In this document: in pieces, positions 59,401 to 64,000 of the stretch
Layout: each line of letters opens with the position of its first letter
Numbering within the stretch: the first letter of the stretch is position 1
Assembly: GCF_037126465.1 (NCBI RefSeq)
Contig: NC_088204.1
Location: forward strand, 68,199,807-68,263,806
Reading direction: 5' to 3'
Length of the DNA: 64,000 bases
Source: Ornithodoros turicata
Taxonomy: Eukaryota > Arthropoda > Arachnida > Ixodida > Argasidae
Translations under genes and position numbers: made by a program
The notes under the pieces: generated by a model
Databases searched by the model: none
Told to the model about the DNA's origin: nothing
The model's input: only the letters and a program-made list of their open reading frames with translations

Positions 59401-60719
59401 CATTGAAATAATTACGTGGTTTCAATTATTTGGATTTTTGACCTCGCGTTTATGAGCCAGGAAGGAGGCCACACGCGCCGTACGACGTAAACATTTATCT
59501 GATAACATTTAACACCCCATAACATACCATCCTATCACATATAACACCCTATTTAGCACTTGTGTTATGACACTATCGTGTCCGTCCTTTCCCATTTGAA
59601 AGGGATTCGGCGCGCTCCAAACGTCATACGGCACAATGTGAAAACTATTTTTGTAAGAGTTGTACTTTTTAGAAACCTCGCGAATATTGTGCATTTCCAC
59701 CTCAGTGGAATAGCCACCCGACAGAGACTCGGGGAAGGCACGTTGGACGGGGGACACTTGACACCTCAGGGGCTCTTCGCCACCAGATGCTCGCTGGCAA
59801 TAAATCAGTAGAGTGGGTCAAGGAAGATGCACTGGCCAAAGTTGCATGGTGCACGGGATGACAGCTTGGTCCGTTACCCATAAATACCGAGTAGTGGGCG
59901 GACAATTAGGAGGTGCCTGGTTCGGCACCTCCCCCCCCCCCCCGCACCCTCCTTTTGACGCCACTGCGAGTATAGGCCCTCCTTTAAGCATAGGAGTCGT
60001 TGCATGTACAGTGTAAATCACCTACACGTCACGATGTCCTCGTACCCTTAACTGGCGACGAATGAAATGGAGGCTGTCCATAGTACTAGTTGATGATGAT
60101 GATTCGGTTTTTAGTGGCGCAAAGGCAACTTAGGCCATAGAGCCCCAGACAAATGTTAAAAAAAAACATAACAATTTAGTGCATGGGGGTGTACCGACCA
60201 TACAGAATTTTCAATCCTGTTCGAAACATTGACTTCGCTGAAAAAGTTAAAAACCTTCTCAAAAGTACAAAAAGGCTCGTCACCCAGCAAAAGTGTTTAA
60301 GAGGTAAACAATACCGATAAAATTTCTTCAAATGTTTCTGGCGTTGGTTCCTGCAGAAGGAGCATGCCACTAGACCACTATACAGGAATTGTTCCTCGCA
60401 GTGTTGTTCTTGTTCATCTGGAGTGTTCTATTCTCTGCTATCTTCGCTGAAGAGGTTCTGTGCAGGCACCGTATATAATTTCTCCTTGATCTGCAACACA
60501 CGCAGGGCGGTGGTCAACTACCTGCGGCTAGTGGCGTTTGCAAAGATCGCTGTCGTTACCGGGCACTTTCCCATCTGTTCCGAGCCCAGTCACGGAAAAG
60601 AGCCAAGGAGGCGCCTGATAGCGTGTCTGCGGCTGGCAGAAAACATCTCGGTAAAAGGAACGATCAAGCTCCTCGCCATGGCAGTCTATCACTTAACGGA
60701 CCACGCGTACAATGAACAG
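38333..60719 (+). CDS. Peptidase M13-like type II membrane protein, N-terminal 13 exons (partial)
   Basis: Exons 38333-38433, 38968-39132, 41288-41350, 42039-42160, 42647-42676, 48391-48426, 48570-48701, 52473-52550, 55589-55737, 57254-57400, 58260-58361, 59030-59148 and 60506-60719 join with matching phases into 486 codons without a stop. Residues 1-110 form a cytoplasmic tail: Ser/Pro-rich at about 34-89, Glu/Asp-only at about 90-110. One membrane segment spans about 121-143. The ectodomain then shows the M13 order: C164, C169, then CNDIYEAVC at 184-192 (family PC.DFY.yvC), [11 protein letters not shown] at 229-239, a [11 protein letters not shown] segment at about 273-283, [11 protein letters not shown] at 376-386, VVNYL at 417-421. 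Family members cleave peptides outside the cell with zinc. The HExxH half would lie beyond the window, so activity is unknown. The start ATG is supported by phase. Confidence 0.62.
38968..39132 (+). CDS. M13-like gene exon 2 (Ser/Pro-rich tail)
   Basis: The acceptor CATTGCAG and donor AC|GTAAGT bound 165 bp. Only one of three frames is open: it reads [20 protein letters not shown] and ends with [11 protein letters not shown]. Low-complexity, likely disordered and rich in possible phosphorylation sites. Confidence 0.6.
39133..39918. other. Intron 2, left part
   Basis: Sequence with ACCGCATGAGGTGTTTTTGG and ACCGCATGCAGCGTTTTTAC (39,160-39,250) looks like inner parts of a short element of the GGTTCACATT kind. 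No further gene is seen. Confidence 0.35.
39919..40940. mobile_element. TTAA-bounded element in intron 2 (piggyBac-like target)
   Basis: TTAA-AGGGACGGTCTCGTA at the left is mirrored at the right end (TACGAGACCGTCCCT-TTAA). The 15-bp inverted ends plus TTAA on both sides suggest a TTAA-targeting non-autonomous element of about 1.0 kb. A similar AAAGGGACACTC start is at 56,050. No transposase frame is seen. Confidence 0.65.
41288..41350 (+). CDS. M13-like gene exon 3 (acidic)
   Basis: A 63-bp exon between AATATTATAG and GA|GTAAGT. In the phase fixed by exon 2 it encodes only Glu and Asp after the split codon. The phase is the same on both sides, so it could be skipped without a frameshift. Confidence 0.6.
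41383..41524. mobile_element. Palindromic short element, small copy
   Basis: ATTCTAAAAACAGACCTTCACC at the left faces GGCGAGGTTCTGATTTTAGA at the right, with CACATAGCACG / CGTGCTATGTG in both arms. It is an internally shortened (about 140 bp) member of the CACTCTTAAAAATGAA group, 33 bp after exon 3. Confidence 0.65.
42039..42160 (+). CDS. M13-like gene exon 4 (membrane segment)
   Basis: Between CATATTCCAG and T|GTAAGC, in phase with exon 3, reads [11 protein letters not shown] followed by about 21 hydrophobic residues ending in GTLVGV. A short charged stretch before a single hydrophobic span fits a type II signal anchor, as in M13 proteins. Confidence 0.65.
42647..42676 (+). CDS. M13-like gene exon 5 (30 bp)
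   Basis: A microexon between TTTTCTCACAG and CAG|GTAAGT reads [10 protein letters not shown] in the phase set by exon 4. The other phases are stopped or do not join. Confidence 0.5.
42834..43870. mobile_element. Penelope-like element fragment with inverted tail copies
   Basis: A central GIY-YIG-type endonuclease frame (43,142-43,462, +) is flanked by two inverted copies of the same tail: 42,930-43,125 in reverse and 43,665-43,815 forward (AATCCCTTGGAC and CGCGTTATGTTGCGCTTCTGAT in both). Penelope-like elements are known for GIY-YIG endonucleases and for tandem or inverted arrangements of their ends. The RT part is absent, so the copy is 5' truncated. Confidence 0.7.
43142..43462 (+). pseudogene. 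GIY-YIG endonuclease domain of a Penelope-like element
   Basis: 106 codons: [20 protein letters not shown] (family C..C...YvGET...l..R), then [27 protein letters not shown] (containing the conserved Glu) and GLNIHAGPL at the end. YISEK replaces the usual YVGET, so the catalytic loop looks altered. It is intact as a frame but without the RT it would be joined to. Confidence 0.7.
43994..44351. mobile_element. Short element with GGTTCACATT ends
   Basis: GGTTCACATTGCTGCGTTTG at 43,994 and AATGTGAACC ending at 44,351 are inverted ends; the interior is rich in GCGTTTGCGCTTGCG-like units. A related start (TTGGTTCACACTGTTGC) is at 23,604. No coding content. Confidence 0.65.
44360..45180. other. Intron 5 stretch, no exon recognised
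   Basis: Frames of 82-104 codons overlap on both strands but none has domain features. No in-phase exon with good borders was found. Confidence 0.4.
45184..46222. mobile_element. Short element with TACCCCTGTCACACG ends, AT-rich core
   Basis: The left end TACCCCTGTCACACGACAAA then TTGAATGTCATTTCCAGCGAATG is mirrored, with gaps, by CATTCGCTGGGAATGCCAG...GCCGTGTAGTA near 46,170-46,220. Inside lies an AT-rich near-palindrome (45,295-45,435) and a nested copy of the CACTCTTAAAAATGAA family (45,472-45,713). Ends resemble those of 53,395-53,898. Confidence 0.5.
45472..45713. mobile_element. Palindromic short element, CACTCTTAAAAATGAA family
   Basis: Standard layout (CACTCTTAGAAATGAACTTC at left, ATTTTTAAGAGTG at right, GGGAGGCGTACGCC in the arm). 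The 126-codon frame starting at 45,581 runs out of this element and is not a gene. Confidence 0.75.
46455..46500. repeat. Small tandem repeat, 15-bp unit
   Basis: GGATCACCAACGACC, GGGTCACCAACGACC and GGGTCCCC follow each other in an otherwise unremarkable intron segment (46,230-47,090). Confidence 0.6.
47099..48233 (-). mobile_element. Ty3/gypsy deletion derivative, LTR-bounded, 4-bp target duplication
   Basis: Read on the minus strand the element begins TGTAGCACCATCGTCACC (48,233 leftward). After 82 bp of LTR it passes straight into integrase code, then a C-rich (plus strand) polypurine-type tract at about 47,226-47,237, then a complete 124-bp LTR (47,222-47,099) ending in CTTCA. AATT flanks both sides (47,095-47,098 and 48,234-48,237). 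The 82 bp shared by both LTR copies differ at five positions by my count (for example CTGCAGCTCGCGCC against CTACAGCTCGTGCC). gag, protease, RT and RNase H are missing. Confidence 0.75.
47238..48167 (-). pseudogene. Ty3/gypsy integrase fragment
   Basis: A 309-codon intact frame with the integrase core: [11 protein letters not shown] with D7, [11 protein letters not shown] with D66, [14 protein letters not shown] with E102. That is D...D-35-E spacing, all three residues present. The C-terminal part ([20 protein letters not shown], then [20 protein letters not shown]) is the usual gypsy integrase tail. The zinc-binding N-terminal domain and everything upstream in pol are absent; the apparent start is LTR-derived. 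It cannot act as a normal polyprotein product. Confidence 0.85.
48391..48426 (+). CDS. M13-like gene exon 6 (36 bp, first cysteines)
   Basis: Between CTTCTTTACAG and G|GTGAGC reads [11 protein letters not shown]. The two cysteines four residues apart match the start of the M13 ectodomain. Entry and exit phases fit exons 5 and 7. Confidence 0.55.
48570..48701 (+). CDS. M13-like gene exon 7 (CNDIYEAVC)
   Basis: Between TTGCTTTCAG and CAAG|GTACAG. Encodes [20 protein letters not shown] and a helical continuation to [14 protein letters not shown] is the family's hallmark cysteine pair with an aromatic residue between. Confidence 0.7.
49079..49323. mobile_element. Palindromic short element, CTAAAAACAGAACTTC variant
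   Basis: CACTCTAAAAACAGAACTTC at the left, GAAGTTCTGTTTTTAGATG at the right; arms include CACATAGCGCGCTGCGCGCC and GGGGGCGTACACCTTTTGTG. It forms a subfamily with the copies at 51,223 and 51,635. Confidence 0.8.
49385..49510. repeat. Tandem repeat, about 41-bp unit, three copies
   Basis: The unit TACTCCCTCTTTTACTCCC followed by TTTTATTCCCCTCTCAATGA is repeated three times with few changes. Related GGGAGTAA strings precede it (49,358-49,380). Confidence 0.75.
49934..50764. mobile_element. Foldback element with two nested hairpins
   Basis: AGGACGAGAGCCGCCGATAT at the left is mirrored by the right end (AAATATAGGCGGCTCTCGTCCT). The outer arms are about 240 bp and diverged. At the centre a second, separate inverted repeat (50,382-50,510) pairs AGTAGGTGATAAAGGGGCTA with its near complement around a short loop at CTTTGTACCTT. 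The CAGAAACTGTTC / CGAACAG-type motifs recall Penelope-like tails, but that link is weak. No frame. Confidence 0.7.
51223..51468. mobile_element. Palindromic short element, CTAAACAGAACTTC variant, TA flanks
   Basis: CACTAAACAGAACTTCACCG at left and CAAGTTCAGTTTTTAGAGTG at right with TA on both sides; arms include GCATAGCACGCTGTGCGGC and an AGAGAGCGCACACC / GGCGTACACCCGCTCTCTCT block. Confidence 0.8.
51635..51843. mobile_element. Palindromic short element, CACTCTACAAACAG variant, TA flanks
   Basis: CACTCTACAAACAGTACTTC at left, GAAGTTCTGTTTTTACAGTG at right, TA on both sides. One arm is shortened near the loop (GGCGTACGCC is present only once). Confidence 0.8.
51878..52114. mobile_element. 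Palindromic short element, CACTGTTAAATCAG variant, TA flanks
   Basis: CACTGTTAAATCAGAACTTC at left, GAAGTTCTGTTTTAACAGTG at right, TA on both sides, AGGCGCCTATCTGGGACA at the loop side. The copy at 56,829-57,071 is the same subfamily. It starts only about 35 bp after the previous copy ends. Confidence 0.85.
52160..52376. mobile_element. Short TA-target element with CTGTAAAAGTG ends
   Basis: CTGTAAAAGTGTTTTG at left and TTTTTACAG at right, TA on both sides; interior rich in AATTCGCGAAT-like strings (GCGAATTTAAGC). The element at 61,113-61,943 has related ends and interior. Confidence 0.55.
52473..52550 (+). CDS. M13-like gene exon 8
   Basis: Between GACTGAAG and CGAG|GTAAGC; in phase it reads [18 protein letters not shown] then IAR. 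A...Y.SC is the next conserved cysteine element of the family, here with Phe instead of Tyr. Confidence 0.6.
52560..53390. other. Intron 8 stretch, no gene seen
   Basis: Unique sequence; short frames only (69-96 codons, minus strand), none with features. Confidence 0.45.
53395..53898. mobile_element. Short element with CCCTGGTCAGACAGCAT ends
   Basis: TACCCTGGTCAGACAGCATT at left and ATGCCGTCTGACAGGG at right are inverted. Inside, further inverted pieces recur (AAATGACCT, TGCCGTCTGACA, GCTGCCGTCTGACACGGC at about 53,812-53,830). Related by its ends to 45,184-46,222. Confidence 0.6.
54114..54773. mobile_element. Short element with GGCCCAGTTTCAAC ends, TTA target (Harbinger-like)
   Basis: GGCCCAGTTTCAACAACGC at left is mirrored by GTCGGTGAAACCGGGCC at right; both arms continue to GTTGAACCGAGATC / GATCTCGGTTCAA. 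TTA lies on both sides. A 3-bp TTA duplication suits PIF/Harbinger-type elements. No transposase. Confidence 0.65.
54780..55580. other. Intron 8, right part; uninterpreted minus-strand frame
   Basis: A 176-codon minus-strand frame (54,847-55,377) has no start context, family motif or codon pattern that I can support. I list the stretch as unexplained rather than as a gene. Confidence 0.35.
55589..55737 (+). CDS. M13-like gene exon 9
   Basis: After a long pyrimidine tract ending GGAAG, reads [13 protein letters not shown], then [20 protein letters not shown], and ends TTT|GTGAGT in phase 0. It corresponds to the family segment L...Y.i..lF.v.v. Confidence 0.65.
56107..56360. mobile_element. 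Palindromic short element, CACTCTTAAAAATGAA family
   Basis: Full-length layout with GGGAGGCGTACGCC / GGCGTACGCCTCCCG arms and a GTGACACTTATGCTGTTC loop side; TA follows the right end. Its left end is preceded by AAAGGGACACTCCAGTGC (56,050), the start of another element type. Confidence 0.85.
56521..56768. mobile_element. Palindromic short element, CACTCTTAAAAATGAA family
   Basis: Full-length copy, about 160 bp after the previous one, in the same layout. Confidence 0.85.
56829..57071. mobile_element. Palindromic short element, CACTGTTAAAGCAG variant, TA flanks
   Basis: CACTGTTAAAGCAGAACTTC at left, GAAGTTCTGTTTTAACAGTG at right; loop side AGGCGCCTATCTGGGACA. Same subfamily as 51,878-52,114. 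It ends about 180 bp before exon 10. Confidence 0.85.
57254..57400 (+). CDS. M13-like gene exon 10
   Basis: After CTTTCCGTGCAG; 49 codons in phase 0 starting [20 protein letters not shown] and ending ILTSLET before GTTGGT. The donor is weak, but the end is fixed by the phase of exon 11. Matches the helical Y...i.......g region of M13. Confidence 0.6.
57768..57836. repeat. Interstitial CCTAA/CCCAA tract
   Basis: CCCTAACATAACC then CTAACCCAACCCAACCCAAC and CCTAACCTAACCTACCC. The CCTAA units are the complement of the arthropod telomere unit TTAGG, mixed with CCCAA and CCTAC variants. Confidence 0.6.
57845..58215 (+). pseudogene. LINE 3' end: zinc-knuckle tail and 3' UTR (intron 10)
   Basis: [16 protein letters not shown] near 57,911-57,958 and the following S-L-R-Q-L-D frame are the C-terminal tail found after RNase H in I-like LINEs. 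The 3' UTR CTCTCCATCTCAAAATAAAGTAGTTGTTGTT ends the copy at about 58,227. Frameshifted and 5' truncated. Confidence 0.65.
58260..58361 (+). CDS. M13-like gene exon 11
   Basis: After a T13-CAG acceptor; 34 codons [10 protein letters not shown] to PTVVGPK, ending AAG|GTACCG. A LINE 3' end stops about 45 bp upstream, so a retrotransposon copy has landed almost on the acceptor. Confidence 0.6.
58530..58825 (+). pseudogene. Second LINE 3' end of the same family (intron 11)
   Basis: Reads [15 protein letters not shown] then [14 protein letters not shown] and a shortened tail, ending with CATCTCACAATAAAGTGG at about 58,815. Same tail motif (CxxCGAxEDL) and same 3' UTR as the copy at 57,845, with an internal deletion and a poly-C run. 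Confidence 0.6.
59030..59148 (+). CDS. M13-like gene exon 12
   Basis: After GCTTTTTCAG; reads [17 protein letters not shown], then [18 protein letters not shown] and ND, ending CT|GTACGT. W...F..........v.v....Y...l matches the M13 pattern closely. Confidence 0.7.
59150..60080. other. Intron 12, no gene seen
   Basis: ACACC-type low-complexity stretch (59,507-59,555) and a C homopolymer (about 59,929-59,942). Nothing coding is supported. Confidence 0.45.
60090..60405 (-). repeat. LINE-like 3' end, minus strand
   Basis: On the minus strand TTTGCGCCACTAAAAACCGAATCATCATCATC ends in ATC units, a tail form common among arthropod LINE-type repeats. The part upstream (60,180-60,400) is AT-rich without a frame. 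Confidence 0.4.
60506..60719 (+). CDS. M13-like gene exon 13 (last one recognised)
   Basis: After CAACACACGCAG; 214 bp ending GAACAG|GTGAGA in phase 0. Reads [17 protein letters not shown], then [20 protein letters not shown] and a helical tail. NYL and the R...C element match the family. The next exons were not found before the window ends. Confidence 0.7.
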
Positions 60720-61112
60720 GTGAGATGTATGCCCTTCATCCGCTCGTTCGAAAATTGGAAACGAGTAACAGGTGTCGCGGTAATCTGACCGTTTTCTGGA
60801 CGACATATGTCATCGAGATTTATGATTGACCGAAGGCAAACGTGTTAATATCACTCATGAATGGCTTACACCATACTGTCCGCAATGTCTCAGGGTCAAC
60901 ACTGTTTTATTATAACTGTACGTGTTGTCCGTATGTGTTCAAAGGGAGACTTCGGAACCAAATGGATTTCAAGCTTGCGGTATTCTCACAATCATTTACA
61001 CGAACTGAACACAGTTGTGAAATATCTCATTTGAAAACGGAGGTGGAATCATTAAAAATCGCACTTTCGAAATTTGAAGAAGTCTGGCTCCCACCGAACG
61101 TCGATGGAAGTA

Positions 61113-61943
61113 CTGTATAAGTAGTAATTTTCGCGAGGGCCCCGCGAACGCCCTTTTTTCGCGAATTTAAAGTCCCGCGAAATATTCGAACCAATGAAAA
61201 AAATATACGTGTACGAAATATATAAGAAATTTGACCCAGGACGCGGAGGCAACTTATGCACACGGGGTTTCTTACACTATTACTCTGCATTGTACTGCAA
61301 AGTGCTCTGTTCGCCGCTGCAAATGGAGACAGTAGTCCCGCCTTCCCGTACGAATCTCGCGGAGATGTAGGCGTCCCGTGATTCCAATTGCTTGTAAGCC
61401 TGGATCATCCAGCAAGCGTGTACCCAAGCAGCACAATGTACTGAAAGTCGAGTGCAATAGGGGTGGACGGTATGTGTCCTATCGGTGTTCTGTAGTTTCA
61501 CGAATCTGTTCAAGCCTTTTCACCTACCCGTCCACCCCTATTGCACTCGACTTTCAGTGCATTTTGCTGCTTGGATATACACTCTGCCACGCGCAGAGTA
61601 ATTGTATTTGTAAAAGTTGTCGCATCACTATCGAGCGCCAATCGCGCCTGCTCGATGCGATGAAAAGACAGGAGACAGGGCAGTTCGGGCAATGGCAGAG
61701 ATACAAGTCGAGTAGGACACCTAATCACAGCCCTTTCAGTCAGAACTGCTCAAAAGGAAGACAAACTGAACGAGTTGCCCAGTTGTGATACCTTTTATTA
61801 GCTTCTTTCAGGAAGTTCAAGGTAGAGGGCCATTGTCGACGCACCGCGGTACCGCGAATTTAAGGTTGCGCAAATAATTGTCTGATCCTGGCTTCTCACA
61901 AATTCGCGAATTATTGAGCCCGCGAATTTAACCACTTATGCAG
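61113..61943. mobile_element. Element with CTGTATAAG ends, TA flanks, nested element inside
   Basis: CTGTATAAGTAGTAATTTTC at left is mirrored by CCACTTATGCAG at right, TA on both sides. Subterminal CGCGAATTT strings occur at both ends. A separate short element (61,424-61,574) sits inside. Related to 52,160-52,376. Confidence 0.6.
61424..61574. mobile_element. Short palindromic element, CCAAGCAGCA ends
   Basis: CCAAGCAGCACAATGTACTG at left and GCATTTTGCTGCTTGG at right are inverted; arms of about 50 bp run through AAAGTCGAGTGCAATAGGGG. Same family as 17,222-17,345. Confidence 0.75.
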
Positions 61944-61949
61944 TACTCC

Positions 61950-63860
61950 TTCCTTTCTCTGGTCGGCCAGCGTCACCGTGCCATGGAGGAAGGAAACACA
62001 GGAGCGGCGGTTTCGAACAGATTTCCGTGGGACCCCTCTGGCGGTCGCCCCTGTCAAAACCGCCATTACTTCCTGTCCACCACGTGATCCTCTCTAAAGT
62101 TTCGGTTTAGCAACGCTTTGTAGCTCGCGCTGCTTTCCGTGCTTTTCCAAAGTCATTGCGGAAACAACATTTTGTTAACGTGTTCTTACCGCTGTTGCGG
62201 CTGTCATTCAACAGAAAGCAGCTCTGTCATGGGAATAACGTTTCATTCTTAAGTACGTACTTGATCGGTTTGTTTCGTATCCCTGTCTGTGAGAGAGTCA
62301 TCTTGAACCGTTCGTTTGCAAGCTAGCGCTGTGCTACAGCTGCAGATTCATCTGATTTCCTTCTATGTTGTATAAGTTTGATTACTGGCATGCTTTACCA
62401 CTTCAGCAACAAACACAAAACGTGGCCACGTCGCCACACAAACGTCACTGCCACGAATGATGTTTCTGGTACGGCCTGCTTGTCCTGCAGACCGTGACCG
62501 GTCTTGTAGTAGAAGGGTAAACCAAGAGTAAACCTCTGAACACACACAAATAACACTGGACGCGCGGCGCTCATCACGTACAAGGCAGATACCTGAGCGT
62601 CTGAGCTGCAATCACGACTCCTGTCGTCTGCTTAGGGAGCTGGCCTGCGCATGCTCTTGGGGTCAGGTGAGCGGTCACATGGTAGACAGGAGCATCCCAG
62701 AGTGCAATGCGAGGCTGGCACGCCCGTCCCCATGGCAAAAACTTGGAAGGGCCGTTCCTGTGTTTCCTTCCTCCATGTCACCGTGCATTACCCTGTATTC
62801 ACACGAGTCAGTTTTCTGCCGGCTGACGCTCAGGAGGCGGGAAACGTCATTGCTCTCTGGTGCACGTGACCGGCGCTCTTCGCCACGTCACCACTTTCTG
62901 ACCTCCGGAGCGGCAGTCGGAGGCAGCCGGATATCTTGTCCTCCCGGCACAGATTCTGACGACCGACGGCGTCTGCTCCGGCAGAAGGAAAAGGTGACTC
63001 AACGGATAGTTATCGCGCTTGCTTTATATTTCATCAGGAATGCTTGGCATGTGTCCCATACAACGGCGTTCACTGTACTATGGCCAATTCTGAATTGGAA
63101 CGCAAACAATAGTTGGCTTTACCGCGAAAGTGGTGCAACGACACACCGGTGCAGCAGCGTCGGAACAATTATGCAATGCATAGATGGATGCCTACAATGT
63201 AGTGTGCACAAAGGAAGCTTTTTCTCTACATGAGGCGAAACAGACACGGAATACAAAGCATGAATTTTATAAACGCGGATATTTCTTTCGCTGGACAAAT
63301 GTTGACTACACATAATATTTCGTTTGCACATTTCCAATACATGTACAAAAACATAATAATTGGAAGCTACGCGTTCGAAAGGAAAATAAAAATTAATTTA
63401 TTTTATTTCATTTAATTAATTATTGACTACCTGCAGCTCGACATCACAGCGTCATCGCCAGTCGATCACTTGTTAGGGACGCTATGGCGCGTATATTGGT
63501 GCTCAGCATCGAGATACGCTTCATTTGTGGAAAATAAAATCGAACGTGACAACGTCTCTTCTCAAAATACTCCGACAGGCGTTTGTGTCGTCCACACGGA
63601 GATTTGGGTTAATACTGTACATTTCATAGTGCTTTTTCGGAATCTATTCTTTGGCACATATCTCTGTGCCGTTTCTGTGAATGCACTCTGCATCATCCAC
63701 AAGGAGCGCAAGTGCAATGAGTTTTTTCTTTCATTGGTCAGTCCTACGCTAGACACAGACGAAATGCAAGCGCGAATACAGAAGGGATCGGAAAACTGAC
63801 AGCCGCCGGGAAACTGACTCGTGTGAATGCTAGTCAATGAGCGGGCGTCTTCAGACGCAC
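61950..63860. other. Right-hand intron or intergenic stretch, no supported gene
   Basis: One segment (62,907-62,994) is open in two frames and ends at AAAAG|GTGACT; it could be an exon, but it does not join convincingly to exon 13 and shows no clear M13 motif. Other frames have no features. Confidence 0.35.
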
Positions 63861-63861
63861 C

Positions 63862-64000
63862 AGCTCCGGTGGCGCAGCGGTAACGCGTGCGCTTGGAGAC
63901 TGGGAGGTCCGTGGTTCGAATCCGCGGGCCGGCTGTGCCGTCTGGGGTTTTTCCTGGGTTTCCCTCAGATGTGTAATAGGCGTATGCTGGCACAGTTCCC
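63862..64000 (+). mobile_element. tRNA-derived SINE, cut by the window end
   Basis: AGCTCCGGTGGCGCAGCGGTAACGCG carries the A box and GTGGTTCGAATCCGCGG the B box; the core CTGTGCCGTCTGGGGTTTTTCCTGGG and CTCAGATGTG matches the other two SINEs in the window. The tRNA part is the best preserved of the three. Confidence 0.8.

Noticed and set aside
62667..63233. 188-codon frame with a possible exon at 62,907-62,994
   Set aside because: A donor-like AAAAG|GTGACT is present, but two frames are open, the acceptor is weak and no M13 motif is convincing, so I did not add it to the gene model.

Overview
The window looks like nuclear DNA of an arthropod, most likely a tick. The evidence is split genes with GT-AG introns, a small secreted Kunitz-type protein, a membrane peptidase M13-like gene, tRNA-derived SINEs, and a dense mix of LINE, Penelope, Ty3/gypsy, hAT-like and short inverted-repeat elements. 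Nothing bacterial is present. Most open frames are chance frames or decayed transposon code, so I rebuilt host genes from splice signals and reading phase. The tick assignment is inference.

Region 1-15,250: nested mobile DNA. A decayed endonuclease-type retroelement (about 1,250-2,150) is interrupted by a SINE with an 8-bp target duplication. A second SINE follows on the other strand. A short inverted-repeat element (2,729-15,250) is then split by the main feature of the window: a 12,036-bp inverted repeat (2,951-14,986) with two collinear 5,956-bp arms around a 124-bp unique spacer. It is flanked by the 6-bp duplication GAAACA and has 5'-AG...CT-3' ends, the insertion signature of Polinton/Maverick elements (adintovirus relatives). 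No Polinton polymerase, integrase, ATPase or capsid gene is visible. Each arm carries only two notable intact frames (160 and 115 codons), direct repeats of about 507 bp, and segments matching a short-element family found all over the window.

Region 15,250-26,670: intergenic, filled with short inverted-repeat elements, including a nested 1.5-kb hAT-like element (18,421-19,957), and a LINE RNase H fragment.

Region 26,677-33,460 (+): a two-coding-exon gene for an 83-residue secreted, divergent Kunitz-type protein, with a probable untranslated last exon. Region 34,200-37,435 holds two LINE relics, one split by a 670-bp hAT-like element.

Region 38,333 to the right edge (+): the largest host gene. 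Thirteen exons join in phase into 486 codons that open with an unusual Ser/Pro-rich plus acidic cytoplasmic tail, then one membrane segment, then the N-terminal half of a divergent M13 (neprilysin / endothelin-converting-enzyme-like) ectodomain. The zinc-binding half lies beyond the window. Its introns hold a Penelope-like fragment with inverted tails, a 1.1-kb gypsy deletion derivative with duplicated target, at least eleven copies of one palindromic short-element family, LINE 3' ends, a foldback element and an interstitial CCTAA-like tract. A tRNA-derived SINE runs off the right edge.
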